Origin: Mucilaginibacter achroorhodeus
GTDB taxonomy: Bacteria; Bacteroidota; Bacteroidia; Sphingobacteriales; Sphingobacteriaceae
Reading direction: 5' to 3'
DNA length: 64,000 nt
Assembly (NCBI RefSeq): GCF_007846095.1
Contig: NZ_VOEI01000001.1
Coordinates: forward strand, 930,001 to 994,000
The notes beneath the pieces were generated by a model. The model saw only the letters and a list, made by a program, of their open reading frames with translations. It was not told the DNA's origin and searched no databases. Every line of letters starts with the position of its first letter. Position 1 is the stretch's first letter. Positions 53,359 to 60,230 of this stretch are shown here, piece after piece. A program made the position numbers and the translations under genes.

Positions 53359-54661
53359 TGTTTAGCAAATATCTCTTAAATTCTTCAAAGCTGGTGCCTA
53401 AACTTACTGCATGGCTTTCTTTTTCTTCTAATTCGCTTACCTGTGCAGGTATCTTGATCTTTTCGGCTATCTCCGGCTTAAATACATCCGGGAATTTGCA
53501 AGGATGAGCGGTTGACAAGAATATACATGCAGTATCATCCGCGGTATGCTCCTGCTGATATGATTTTAAGGCCTTCCAGGCAATAGCGGTATGCGGGCAG
53601 GCTACATAGTTATCATCTTTTGATAATTGTTCGATAGCAGCCAACGTATCCTCATCCGTGTAACTGTAACCGGTGATGAGTTGCCTTACAGTGTCAAGGT
53701 CTTCATCAAACAGGTCGGCAATACGCACCCAGTTACTTGGGTTGCCAACATCCATTGCATTCGATAGCGTAGAAACAGATGGCTTAGCCTCGTAAACACC
53801 GCTCTTTAAGAATGCAGGTACGGTATCATTTGCGTTAGTTGCTGCAATAAAATGCTCAACAGGCAAGCCCATCTTCCAGGCCAATAAGCCTGCACCAATG
53901 TTACCAAAGTTACCGCTCGGCACGCAGAACACCGCTTTGCTTATACCTTGGCGAAGCAGCTGTGCGTATGCGTTGAAGTAGTAAAACGTTTGCGGGATAA
54001 GCCTTGCGATATTGATTGAGTTAGCCGATGTTAGGCGGAACTTTTCATTAAGTTCCTTATCCGTAAATGCCTGTTTAACCAGCGCCTGGCAATCATCAAA
54101 GGTACCGTCGATCTCTAAAGCGCGGATGTTTTGCCCATTGGTGGTTAATTGCAATTCCTGTATGTGGCTTACTTTGCCTTTGGGATAAAGAATAGTTACC
54201 CGCGTATTAGGAACACCTAAAAAGCCCAGTGCCACTGCACCACCAGTATCGCCGGAGGTAGCCACCAACACATCCAGTTGTTTCTCACCCTCTTCAAGAA
54301 AATAAGCCATAACGCGGCTCATGAACCTTGCCCCAAAATCCTTAAAGGCTAATGATGGCCCGTGGAAAAGCTCCAGCACAAAAACATTTTTTTCCAGCTT
54401 TACAATGGGCGCATAAAAGTTAATGGCATCGTTGATGATGGCCCTAAGATCATCCGCCGGTATATCGTCACCCAACAGGTTTTGCGCTACGTGGTAAGCG
54501 ATCTCGGGCAGCGTGTACTGATCCAAATTGTTCAGAAACTTATCATCCAGGTGAGGGATATGCTCCGGCATGTATAGGCCTTTATCCTGCGGCATGCTGT
54601 TAAAAACCGCTTCTTTAAAACCAACCCTAAGGTTTTTGTTATTTGTGCTGTAGAATTTCAT
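53351..54661 (-). CDS. thrC: Threonine synthase
   Basis: ThrC converts O-phosphohomoserine to threonine with pyridoxal phosphate. This 436-residue enzyme has the cofactor lysine in HGPSLAFKDFGARFM (near residue 110), the PLP phosphate loop PSGNFGNIGAG, and the substrate-binding ATSGDTGGAVALGFL. It belongs to the E. coli-like ThrC group. The gene follows thrB by 121 bp, which hold a palindromic repeat (54670-54765), and overlaps the lipoprotein gene by 8 bp. Regulated with thrA/thrB by the attenuator at 58443-58580. Confidence 0.95.
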   Translation of the reverse strand: MKFYSTNNKNLRVGFKEAVFNSMPQDKGLYMPEHIPHLDDKFLNNLDQYTLPEIAYHVAQNLLGDDIPADDLRAIINDAINFYAPIVKLEKNVFVLELFHGPSLAFKDFGARFMSRVMAYFLEEGEKQLDVLVATSGDTGGAVALGFLGVPNTRVTILYPKGKVSHIQELQLTTNGQNIRALEIDGTFDDCQALVKQAFTDKELNEKFRLTSANSINIARLIPQTFYYFNAYAQLLRQGISKAVFCVPSGNFGNIGAGLLAWKMGLPVEHFIAATNANDTVPAFLKSGVYEAKPSVSTLSNAMDVGNPSNWVRIADLFDEDLDTVRQLITGYSYTDEDTLAAIEQLSKDDNYVACPHTAIAWKALKSYQQEHTADDTACIFLSTAHPCKFPDVFKPEIAEKIKIPAQVSELEEKESHAVSLGTSFEEFKRYLLNNA

Positions 54662-54669
54662 GTGTCAGA

Positions 54670-54765
54670 ATCAGAATTTACAGAATTTGAGAATTAACTG
54701 AATTGATTATGAATCAGAGCGGACGTAAGGCATTCTGTAAATCCTTTAATCCTGTAAATTCTGAT
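54670..54765. repeat. Palindromic repeat between thrB and thrC (ATCAGAATTTACAG type)
   Basis: ATCAGAATTTACAGAATT (54670-54687) is mirrored by AATCCTGTAAATTCTGAT (54748-54765), with one change. A short form of the arm recurs internally. This interspersed element fills the thrB-thrC gap. Confidence 0.65.
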
Positions 54766-54782
54766 CCCTTTTGAATTTTGAT

Positions 54783-55787
54783 TTACCCAATCACCCTCGG
54801 CCCTGCATCATTTATGGTAGATACATAAGTATTAGCGCCTATTTTGATGCTATTGAGGTGTTGTTTAAGTTTACCGGTAATGAGCCTTGCGGTTTGTTCA
54901 TCGCGGGTAAAGGCGAAAACCGACGGGCCCGAGCCTGAGATACCGAAGCTTACCGCGCCAAGGTCCATAGCCATTTTGCGCATCTCGTAAAAATCGGGGA
55001 TCAGCATGCTGCGTACCGGTTCTACCAATACATCCTGCATACTTCGGCCTATCAGGTCAATATCCTGCATAAAGAGGCCGCTAACCAACCCGGCAATGTT
55101 GCCCCACTGGGTTACGGCATCCTTCATGTTTATTTTGTTGCGGATGATCTGCCTGGCCTCACGGGTAGGTACATCTACATCCGGGAACACAATAGCGCAC
55201 CATAGGTCTTTAGGGTGAGGTAGTCGTACTACATCAAGTGGTTCATAACTGCGTATCAGCACAAAGCCACCAAACAGCGCCGGTGCCACGTTATCAGCAT
55301 GTCCATGACCACAAGCTAATTCTTCGCCCTTCATGGCAAAAGGTAACAGCTTTGATGGTTCAGAGTTATCACCCAATAATGTCTTGATGGCATACAAACC
55401 AGCTACGGTACTGGCCGAACTTGAGCCCAGGCCGCTGCCTATCGGCATTTTTTTATGCAGCTCAATATCCACGCCCACATCTAAGCGGCCAATGCTTTTA
55501 AGGTAATGCTCAACGCTCACGCTAACTGTGTTTTTCGCCGCATCCATCGGAAGGCGGCCATTATCGCCGGTAATTTTGCTGATGGTGATGCCTGGCTTTT
55601 CAGTGCGGCGCATTACCACCTCATCGCCCGGTTCGTTTACGGCAAAGCCCAGCACATCAAACCCGCAAACCACATTGGCCACGGTTGCCGGGGCAAAGAC
55701 GTGAACGCTGTCCAAGCCCCCCCCGCCCCCTAAAGGGGGAGCTGTTGAAGGGCTTGGTTGTTTTAAATCTTGTATAGTATTTTCCAT
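54783..55787 (-). CDS. thrB: Homoserine kinase with a repeat-encoded N-terminal extension
   Basis: ThrB phosphorylates homoserine with ATP. The GHMP kinase core opens at SVHVFAPATVANVVCGFDVLG and has motif 2 MPIGSGLGSSSASTVAG (ATP loop), and the C-terminal GISGSGPSVFAF. The start is ATG 55787 (334 residues); the longer reading to 55814 starts inside a repeat. Residues 1-25 have no counterpart in the family: ENTIQDLKQPSPSTAPP and LGGGGGLDS are coded by an inserted CCCCCTAAAGGGGG repeat (55712-55757). The frame is intact. thrA is 81 bp upstream and thrC 121 bp downstream. Confidence 0.95.
   Translation of the reverse strand: MENTIQDLKQPSPSTAPPLGGGGGLDSVHVFAPATVANVVCGFDVLGFAVNEPGDEVVMRRTEKPGITISKITGDNGRLPMDAAKNTVSVSVEHYLKSIGRLDVGVDIELHKKMPIGSGLGSSSASTVAGLYAIKTLLGDNSEPSKLLPFAMKGEELACGHGHADNVAPALFGGFVLIRSYEPLDVVRLPHPKDLWCAIVFPDVDVPTREARQIIRNKINMKDAVTQWGNIAGLVSGLFMQDIDLIGRSMQDVLVEPVRSMLIPDFYEMRKMAMDLGAVSFGISGSGPSVFAFTRDEQTARLITGKLKQHLNSIKIGANTYVSTINDAGPRVIG
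55712..55757. repeat. CCCCCTAAAGGGGG repeat inside the thrB coding sequence
   Basis: CCAAGCCC (55712-55719) and GGGCTTGG (55750-55757) are perfect 8-bp arms around CCCCCTAAAGGGGG. The 46-bp element belongs to the family at 16144-16233 and codes for PSPSTAPPLGGGGGL in thrB. Confidence 0.8.
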
Positions 55788-55801
55788 TGCTTTAATTTTT
55801 G

Positions 55802-55870
55802 TTCCCCCTTTCAAAGTTTAGGGGGCTCTTTATCAAATTTTACTCCCCCTTCAGGGGGCTGGGGGGCTTT
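55802..55870. repeat. CCCCCTTCAGGGGG repeat between thrA and thrB
   Basis: TTCCCCCTTTCAAAGTTTAG…CCCCCTTCAGGGGGCTGGGG, another family member, running from the thrB upstream region to the thrA stop codon. Two copies within 160 bp suggests tandem or successive insertion. Confidence 0.7.
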
Positions 55871-58319
55871 AATTCGCTCCCACATTTATCAAGTCAGCAA
55901 ATACGCCGGCGGCGGTTACTTCGGCACCTGCACCGGGGCCTTTTACTACCAGCGGGCGCTCGCGATACCTGTCGGTAGTGAAAGAGATGATGTTGTCGCT
56001 GCCGCTGAGCATGTAGAAGGGGTGGTTCTCATCAACCATTTGCAGGGTGATGGATGCTTTGCCATTTTCCAGTTTACCAATGTAGCGCAGTACCTTTCTC
56101 TCGCTTTCAGCACGCTTTTTCAGATCAGTAAAGTAAGCATCTTCAGCTTTTAAAGCTGCGTAGAAATCATCAACAGTTTTAGCTTCAAGGCAGGCTTTTG
56201 GCAGCACGCTTTCTATAGATACATCCGCTTCTTCCATTTCGTGACCAGCATCGCGGGCCAATATGAGGATTTTACGCGTAAAATCTTTACCGCTCAGGTC
56301 ATCGCGCGGATCCGGCTCAGTATACCCTTTTTCCTGTGCTTCTTTAACCACATCGTGGAAATTGACGTCGCCTTTAAAGTGATTAAAGATGAAGGATATA
56401 GTTCCAGACAAAATGGCCTCGATTCTTTGGATCCTGTCGCCGCTGCTCATCAGGTCTTTTAGGGTACGGATGATAGGCAGGCCTGCACCCACGTTGGTTT
56501 CATAGAAGAAATCAACCCCATGCCTGCGGGCAGTATCTCTGAAATTTTGGTACTGGGCCAGCGAAGCCGAGTTACCTATCTTGTTACAGGTTACTACAGA
56601 TACGTTTGCTTTAAAAGCTTCCTCGTAAAAATCAACCGGTTTAGGGCTGGCAGTGTTATCTATAAACACACAGTTTGGCAAATTCAGCTCCTTCATTTTA
56701 GTGATAAAGCCTGGCAGATCAGCCTCGTGGGTTGATTCCTGTAATTCATCCTGCCAGTTATCTAAGGACAGGCCATCGCTGTTGAAAACCATTTTACGCG
56801 TGTTGCTGATGCCTACCACTTTTACCTGTATACCATTATTTTTTTGCAGGTAATCTTTATGCGCATTCAGTTGAGCAAATAACGTTTTACCGATGTTGCC
56901 GGTGCCAAGGCAAAAGGCGTGCAAGGTTTTAGTCAATTCAATAAAGAAAGCATCATGTACTGCATTAAGGGCTTTCGAAAGATCAGTTGCAGATATGATA
57001 ACCGAGATGTTATATTCCGATGAGCCCTGTGCAATGGCACGTACATTTACACCATTACGGCCCAGTGCATGGAACAGTTTACCGCTCATTCCCGGAGTTT
57101 GTTTCATGTTTTCGCCTACTATGGCAAGGATTGCCTGGTTGCTTTCAATCACAAGCGGCTCAAGCTTATTGGCTAAAAGTTCCAGCTCAAATTCCTGTTC
57201 AATCACTTGTTTAGCTTTTCCAACATCTTGTGGTTGCACGGCAAAAGTGATACTATGCTCTGATGACGACTGTGTGATCAGGATGATGTTGATCTGTTCC
57301 CTGGCTAATAAGGAGAACAACCTGCCGCTAAAGCCCGATTTGCCTACCATGCCGCTGCCCTGCAAATTGAGGATGCTGATGTTGTTGATCGAAGAGATAC
57401 CTTTGATGGGCAGCGTTGAAGATTTACAATCGTGACGGATAACCGTACCGGCAAAAGCCGGTTCAAAAGTATTTTTGATCACTATCGGGATCTTCTTCAA
57501 AAAGGCCGGGATCATGGTTGGCGGATAGATCACTTTGGCACCGAAGTATGAAAGCTCCATAGCTTCGGTGTAAGAGAGTTCTTCTAACGGGAAAGCCTTT
57601 TGCACCATGCGCGGGTCGGCGGTCATCATGCCGTTAACATCGGTCCATATTTGTATCTCTTCAGCATTTAGTGCTGCACCAAATATTGCTGCGGTGTAAT
57701 CACTACCACCACGACCAAGCGTAGTGATCTGCCCTGCATCGTTCCCGGCGATGAAACCGGTGACGATCAATAGTTGGTTTTTATGTTGCTGATAAAAAGT
57801 ATTGATCAGCATATTAGTAAGCTCGCTGTTCACTTTGGCGTTGCCAAAAGCACTATCCGTCTTGATCAGTTCAGATGCATCTACAAAAAGCACATCCTCG
57901 AAATGCTGCGCAGCAATCTTGCTTACCATTAGCGCGGAGCAGCGCTCGCCGAAGCTAACGATCTGGTCGCGGGTTTTAAGGGTAAGTTCGCGCAGGGTAA
58001 GTACGCCTTGCAGCAATTCCTCAAGTTGATTAAAATGAATTTTAAGTCGGGTAAATGCAGGGTTTTGGTTCTGCACTTCAAGCAGTGCCTTAACTACATC
58101 AAAGTGGCGTTTCTCCAGCTCGGCAAGCTCGGCGGTAAATTCTTTGCCATTTGCGGCACCTTCGGCCATGGCTATCAAAAGGTTGGTAACACCACCCATT
58201 GCCGATAGAACTACTACCGGCCTGCTTTGTGGCTTGTCCTCGGCCTTTAAAATATCAAGCAGGGTTTTTATACTTCCTACTGACCCTACTGATGTACCTC
58301 CGAATTTTAATACTTTCAT
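55869..58319 (-). CDS. thrA: Bifunctional aspartate kinase / homoserine dehydrogenase I
   Basis: An 816-residue fusion that begins and commits the threonine branch. The aspartokinase domain (about 1-290) opens KFGGTSVGSVGS and has the nucleotide loop TLGRGGSDYTAA; two ACT domains (about 310-450) bind the threonine feedback effector; homoserine dehydrogenase (about 465-816) has HAFCLGTGNIGKTLFAQLN (NAD(P) loop), the catalytic-site KDLMSSGDRIQRIEAILSGT and ARDAGHEMEEADVSI. Length is as in E. coli ThrA. A Thr/Ile-rich leader and terminator lie 124-261 bp upstream, with two repeats between the terminator and the start codon. Confidence 0.96.
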   Translation of the reverse strand: MKVLKFGGTSVGSVGSIKTLLDILKAEDKPQSRPVVVLSAMGGVTNLLIAMAEGAANGKEFTAELAELEKRHFDVVKALLEVQNQNPAFTRLKIHFNQLEELLQGVLTLRELTLKTRDQIVSFGERCSALMVSKIAAQHFEDVLFVDASELIKTDSAFGNAKVNSELTNMLINTFYQQHKNQLLIVTGFIAGNDAGQITTLGRGGSDYTAAIFGAALNAEEIQIWTDVNGMMTADPRMVQKAFPLEELSYTEAMELSYFGAKVIYPPTMIPAFLKKIPIVIKNTFEPAFAGTVIRHDCKSSTLPIKGISSINNISILNLQGSGMVGKSGFSGRLFSLLAREQINIILITQSSSEHSITFAVQPQDVGKAKQVIEQEFELELLANKLEPLVIESNQAILAIVGENMKQTPGMSGKLFHALGRNGVNVRAIAQGSSEYNISVIISATDLSKALNAVHDAFFIELTKTLHAFCLGTGNIGKTLFAQLNAHKDYLQKNNGIQVKVVGISNTRKMVFNSDGLSLDNWQDELQESTHEADLPGFITKMKELNLPNCVFIDNTASPKPVDFYEEAFKANVSVVTCNKIGNSASLAQYQNFRDTARRHGVDFFYETNVGAGLPIIRTLKDLMSSGDRIQRIEAILSGTISFIFNHFKGDVNFHDVVKEAQEKGYTEPDPRDDLSGKDFTRKILILARDAGHEMEEADVSIESVLPKACLEAKTVDDFYAALKAEDAYFTDLKKRAESERKVLRYIGKLENGKASITLQMVDENHPFYMLSGSDNIISFTTDRYRERPLVVKGPGAGAEVTAAGVFADLINVGAN

Positions 58320-58361
58320 TTTTATATAAAATATCTATTTAATATCTCTCAAGCCCGGTAG

Positions 58362-58440
58362 CCTCTCCCAAACCCCTCTCTTTTGGATAGGGACTTTAAA
58401 ACTCTTTAGAACCCTCTCTTTTGGAGAGGCCGGGGGGAGG
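58362..58440. repeat. Paired CCCTCTCTTTTGGAGAGG repeat in the thrA leader
   Basis: Two copies of CCCTCTCTTTTGG (one at 58375 region, the second near 58410, the latter followed by GAGAGGCCGGGGGGAGG) form an inverted-repeat element between the attenuator terminator and thrA. The related element at 1187-1218 shows it is interspersed. Confidence 0.6.
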
Positions 58441-58442
58441 CC

Positions 58443-58480
58443 ATAAAAAAAGCCTTCCCCGTTTAGGAGGAAGGCTTTCT
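58443..58480 (-). terminator. Attenuator terminator ahead of thrA
   Basis: On the minus strand GAAAGCCTTCCTCC, a TAAAC loop, and GGGGAAGGC with a following run of seven T form a strong intrinsic hairpin, 125 bases before the thrA ATG. Its 5' arm CTTCCTCC (58473-58466) is perfectly complementary to GGAGGAAG in the end of the leader ORF. Confidence 0.85.
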
Positions 58481-58514
58481 GTTTGGTTTCATTTATGTTT
58501 TTTACACCATACGA

Positions 58515-58580
58515 TTATCTTCCTCCGAGGTTTATACCGGTGGTAATAATTGTTGTAATTGTGGTGTTGTTAATTGTCAT
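58515..58580 (-). CDS. Threonine operon leader peptide (thrL-like, 21 aa)
   Basis: A 22-codon ORF, ATG 58580 to TAA 58515, upstream of thrA. Seven of 21 codons are Thr and five are Ile (MTINNTTITTIITTG, then INLGGR), far above chance, and these are the amino acids limiting in the pathway (Thr, and Ile made from it). Regulatory codons lie at residues 2-16; the last four sense codons include GGA-GGA-AGA, whose RNA pairs with the terminator 5' arm. The 5' end before the ATG is short if the TACTTTAC element at 58599-58592 is the promoter, so it may be leaderless. Organisation is as for E. coli thrL, though sequence is unrelated. Confidence 0.85.
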   Translation of the reverse strand: MTINNTTITTIITTGINLGGR

Positions 58581-58591
58581 ATATAATGTCG

Positions 58592-58623
58592 GTAAAGTAA
58601 GTAGATAATAATCGGAATGTCAA
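58592..58623 (-). promoter_or_regulatory. Tentative promoter for the thr leader
   Basis: Minus-strand TTG (58623-58621), 21 bp, TACTTTAC (58599-58592) approximates TTTG/TAnnTTTG. It would place the start of RNA only a few bases before the leader ATG; an upstream promoter is possible. Confidence 0.3.
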
Positions 58624-58679
58624 GGGCAATTTGTATTTATTTTTCTCAAAGCCCTTTATGTGTGTAAATTGCGCATCAT

Positions 58680-59597
58680 ATGCAGGGTTTAGTTACAAAA
58701 TCAACCGGAAGCTGGTACCAGGTAAAGGCGGGGAATGAGGTGTTTGATTGCCGTATAAAAGGTAAGTTCCGGATAAAGGGCATCACAACCACCAACCCTA
58801 TTGCAGTTGGGGATGTAGTTGATTTTGAAATGGAGCCGGAACAGGGTACAGGTGTTATCACTAACCTGCATCAGCGCAAAAATTACATTATCCGTAAATC
58901 GGTAAACCTTTCCAAACAGGCTCAGATCATTGCCGCCAATCTCGATCAGGCTTTTTTGATCGTTACTTTGGCATCACCCCGTACGTCGTTAGGTTTTATT
59001 GATCGCTTTCTGGTGACTGCCGAGGCCTACGATATACCTGCGAGATTGATATTCAACAAGCTCGATCTGTTCAGTGATGAGGGCCTTTCAATACTCGCAG
59101 ATTATAAAGATATTTACGAGCGTATCGGCTACCCCTGCTACGAGGTATCGGCCAAAGAGGGCACCAATATTCAGCAAGTTCAAGCTCAGCTTAAAGACAA
59201 GGTCACTTTGCTAACGGGACATTCCGGTGTGGGAAAATCTAGTTTGATCAATCGTCTACTGCCCGACCTTGAGCTGAAAACGCACATGATATCTGAATGG
59301 AGCGATAAGGGAATGCACACTACCACGTTTGCCGAGATGTTTGACCTGCCGCAGGGCGGTTATATAATCGATACACCTGGTATTCGCGAGTTAGGTGTTA
59401 TCGATATAGAGAAACAGGAACTTGGCCATTTTTTCCCGGAGATGCGCGAACGTATGAACGAGTGCCGCTTTAACAACTGCCGCCATATTAATGAGCCGGG
59501 TTGCGCTGTTTTAGAAGCATTGGATGAAGATGAAATAGCCATCACCCGTTATGAAAGCTACCTGAGTATTTATAATGGGAACGATACACGGTCTTAA
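58680..59597 (+). CDS. rsgA: Ribosome small-subunit biogenesis GTPase RsgA
   Basis: A 305-residue circularly permuted GTPase that checks the 30S decoding site late in assembly. An N-terminal OB fold (about 1-75) is followed by the permuted G domain: G4 FNKLDL (about 120), G5 SAKEG, then G1 GHSGVGKSSL (near residue 180) and G3 DTPGI (near 235). The C-terminal zinc site has CRFNNCRHINEPGC. Start ATG at 58680. It is divergent from the thr leader, the two starts being 99 bp apart. Confidence 0.96.
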   Translation: MQGLVTKSTGSWYQVKAGNEVFDCRIKGKFRIKGITTTNPIAVGDVVDFEMEPEQGTGVITNLHQRKNYIIRKSVNLSKQAQIIAANLDQAFLIVTLASPRTSLGFIDRFLVTAEAYDIPARLIFNKLDLFSDEGLSILADYKDIYERIGYPCYEVSAKEGTNIQQVQAQLKDKVTLLTGHSGVGKSSLINRLLPDLELKTHMISEWSDKGMHTTTFAEMFDLPQGGYIIDTPGIRELGVIDIEKQELGHFFPEMRERMNECRFNNCRHINEPGCAVLEALDEDEIAITRYESYLSIYNGNDTRS

Positions 59598-59703
59598 TGA
59601 GAAGCAAGACAACACGAGACAAGAAACAAGGCAACTTATCACGTCAAAAACAACTTATTAATCCGAGTCCCGATTCTTATATCTTGACTCCTGAATCTAT
59701 ACA

Positions 59704-60156
59704 ATGAGAGCAGTTATACAACGAGTTTCCGAGGCGGCTTGCCAAGTTGAAGGGAACATCACAGGACAGATAGGTATTGGCTTTATGGTATTGTTAGGTA
59801 TTGAAGATGCTGATACCGATGAAGACTTGCAATGGCTTGCCCAAAAAATAACCGGATTACGTGTTTTTAGCGATGAGCAGGGCTTAATGAATAGATCATT
59901 AGCAGATATAGATGGCGGTATTTTATTGATCTCCCAATTTACCCTGTTTGCCGCAACCAAAAAAGGTAACCGCCCTTCTTTCATCAGGGCAGCCAAACCT
60001 GATAAAGCTATCCCTCTTTATGAAAAAATGATCAGCACGCTTGAGCAGGTCACCGGTAAAAAAGTAGCCACCGGTATTTTTGGTGCCGATATGAAAGTGA
60101 GCCTGGTTAACGATGGTCCTGTCACGATTACGATCGATACCAAGGTAAAAGAATAA
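59704..60156 (+). CDS. dtd: D-aminoacyl-tRNA deacylase
   Basis: A 150-residue DTD1 enzyme that removes D-amino acids and glycine mischarged on tRNA. Family motifs: MRAVIQRVSEAACQVEG at the start, ISQFTLFAATKKGNRPSF (the SQFTL catalytic motif) and the C-terminal NDGPVTITIDTK with the conserved Gly-Pro cis motif. Located 106 bp after rsgA, same strand, ending in its own terminator. Confidence 0.96.
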   Translation: MRAVIQRVSEAACQVEGNITGQIGIGFMVLLGIEDADTDEDLQWLAQKITGLRVFSDEQGLMNRSLADIDGGILLISQFTLFAATKKGNRPSFIRAAKPDKAIPLYEKMISTLEQVTGKKVATGIFGADMKVSLVNDGPVTITIDTKVKE

Positions 60157-60175
60157 ACGAATTCGCTTATGAACA

Positions 60176-60203
60176 AAAACGCCCTGCAATTACAGGGCAT
60201 TTT
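60176..60203. terminator. Intrinsic terminator after dtd
   Basis: GCCCTG and CAGGGC (60181-60198) around a 6-base loop, with AAAAC before and ATTTTC after. It lies between convergent dtd and glmS. Confidence 0.7.
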
Positions 60204-60230
60204 CTATTTAAGTTTAAAGTTGGGTTAGTT

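Noticed and set aside
55787..55814. thrB start at 55814
   Set aside because: This Met lies within an interspersed repeat and adds nine residues with no family counterpart; ATG 55787 is closer to the conserved core.
56893..57435. 180-codon frame opposite thrA
   Set aside because: Antisense of the conserved ACT-domain part of thrA; no independent start signals.
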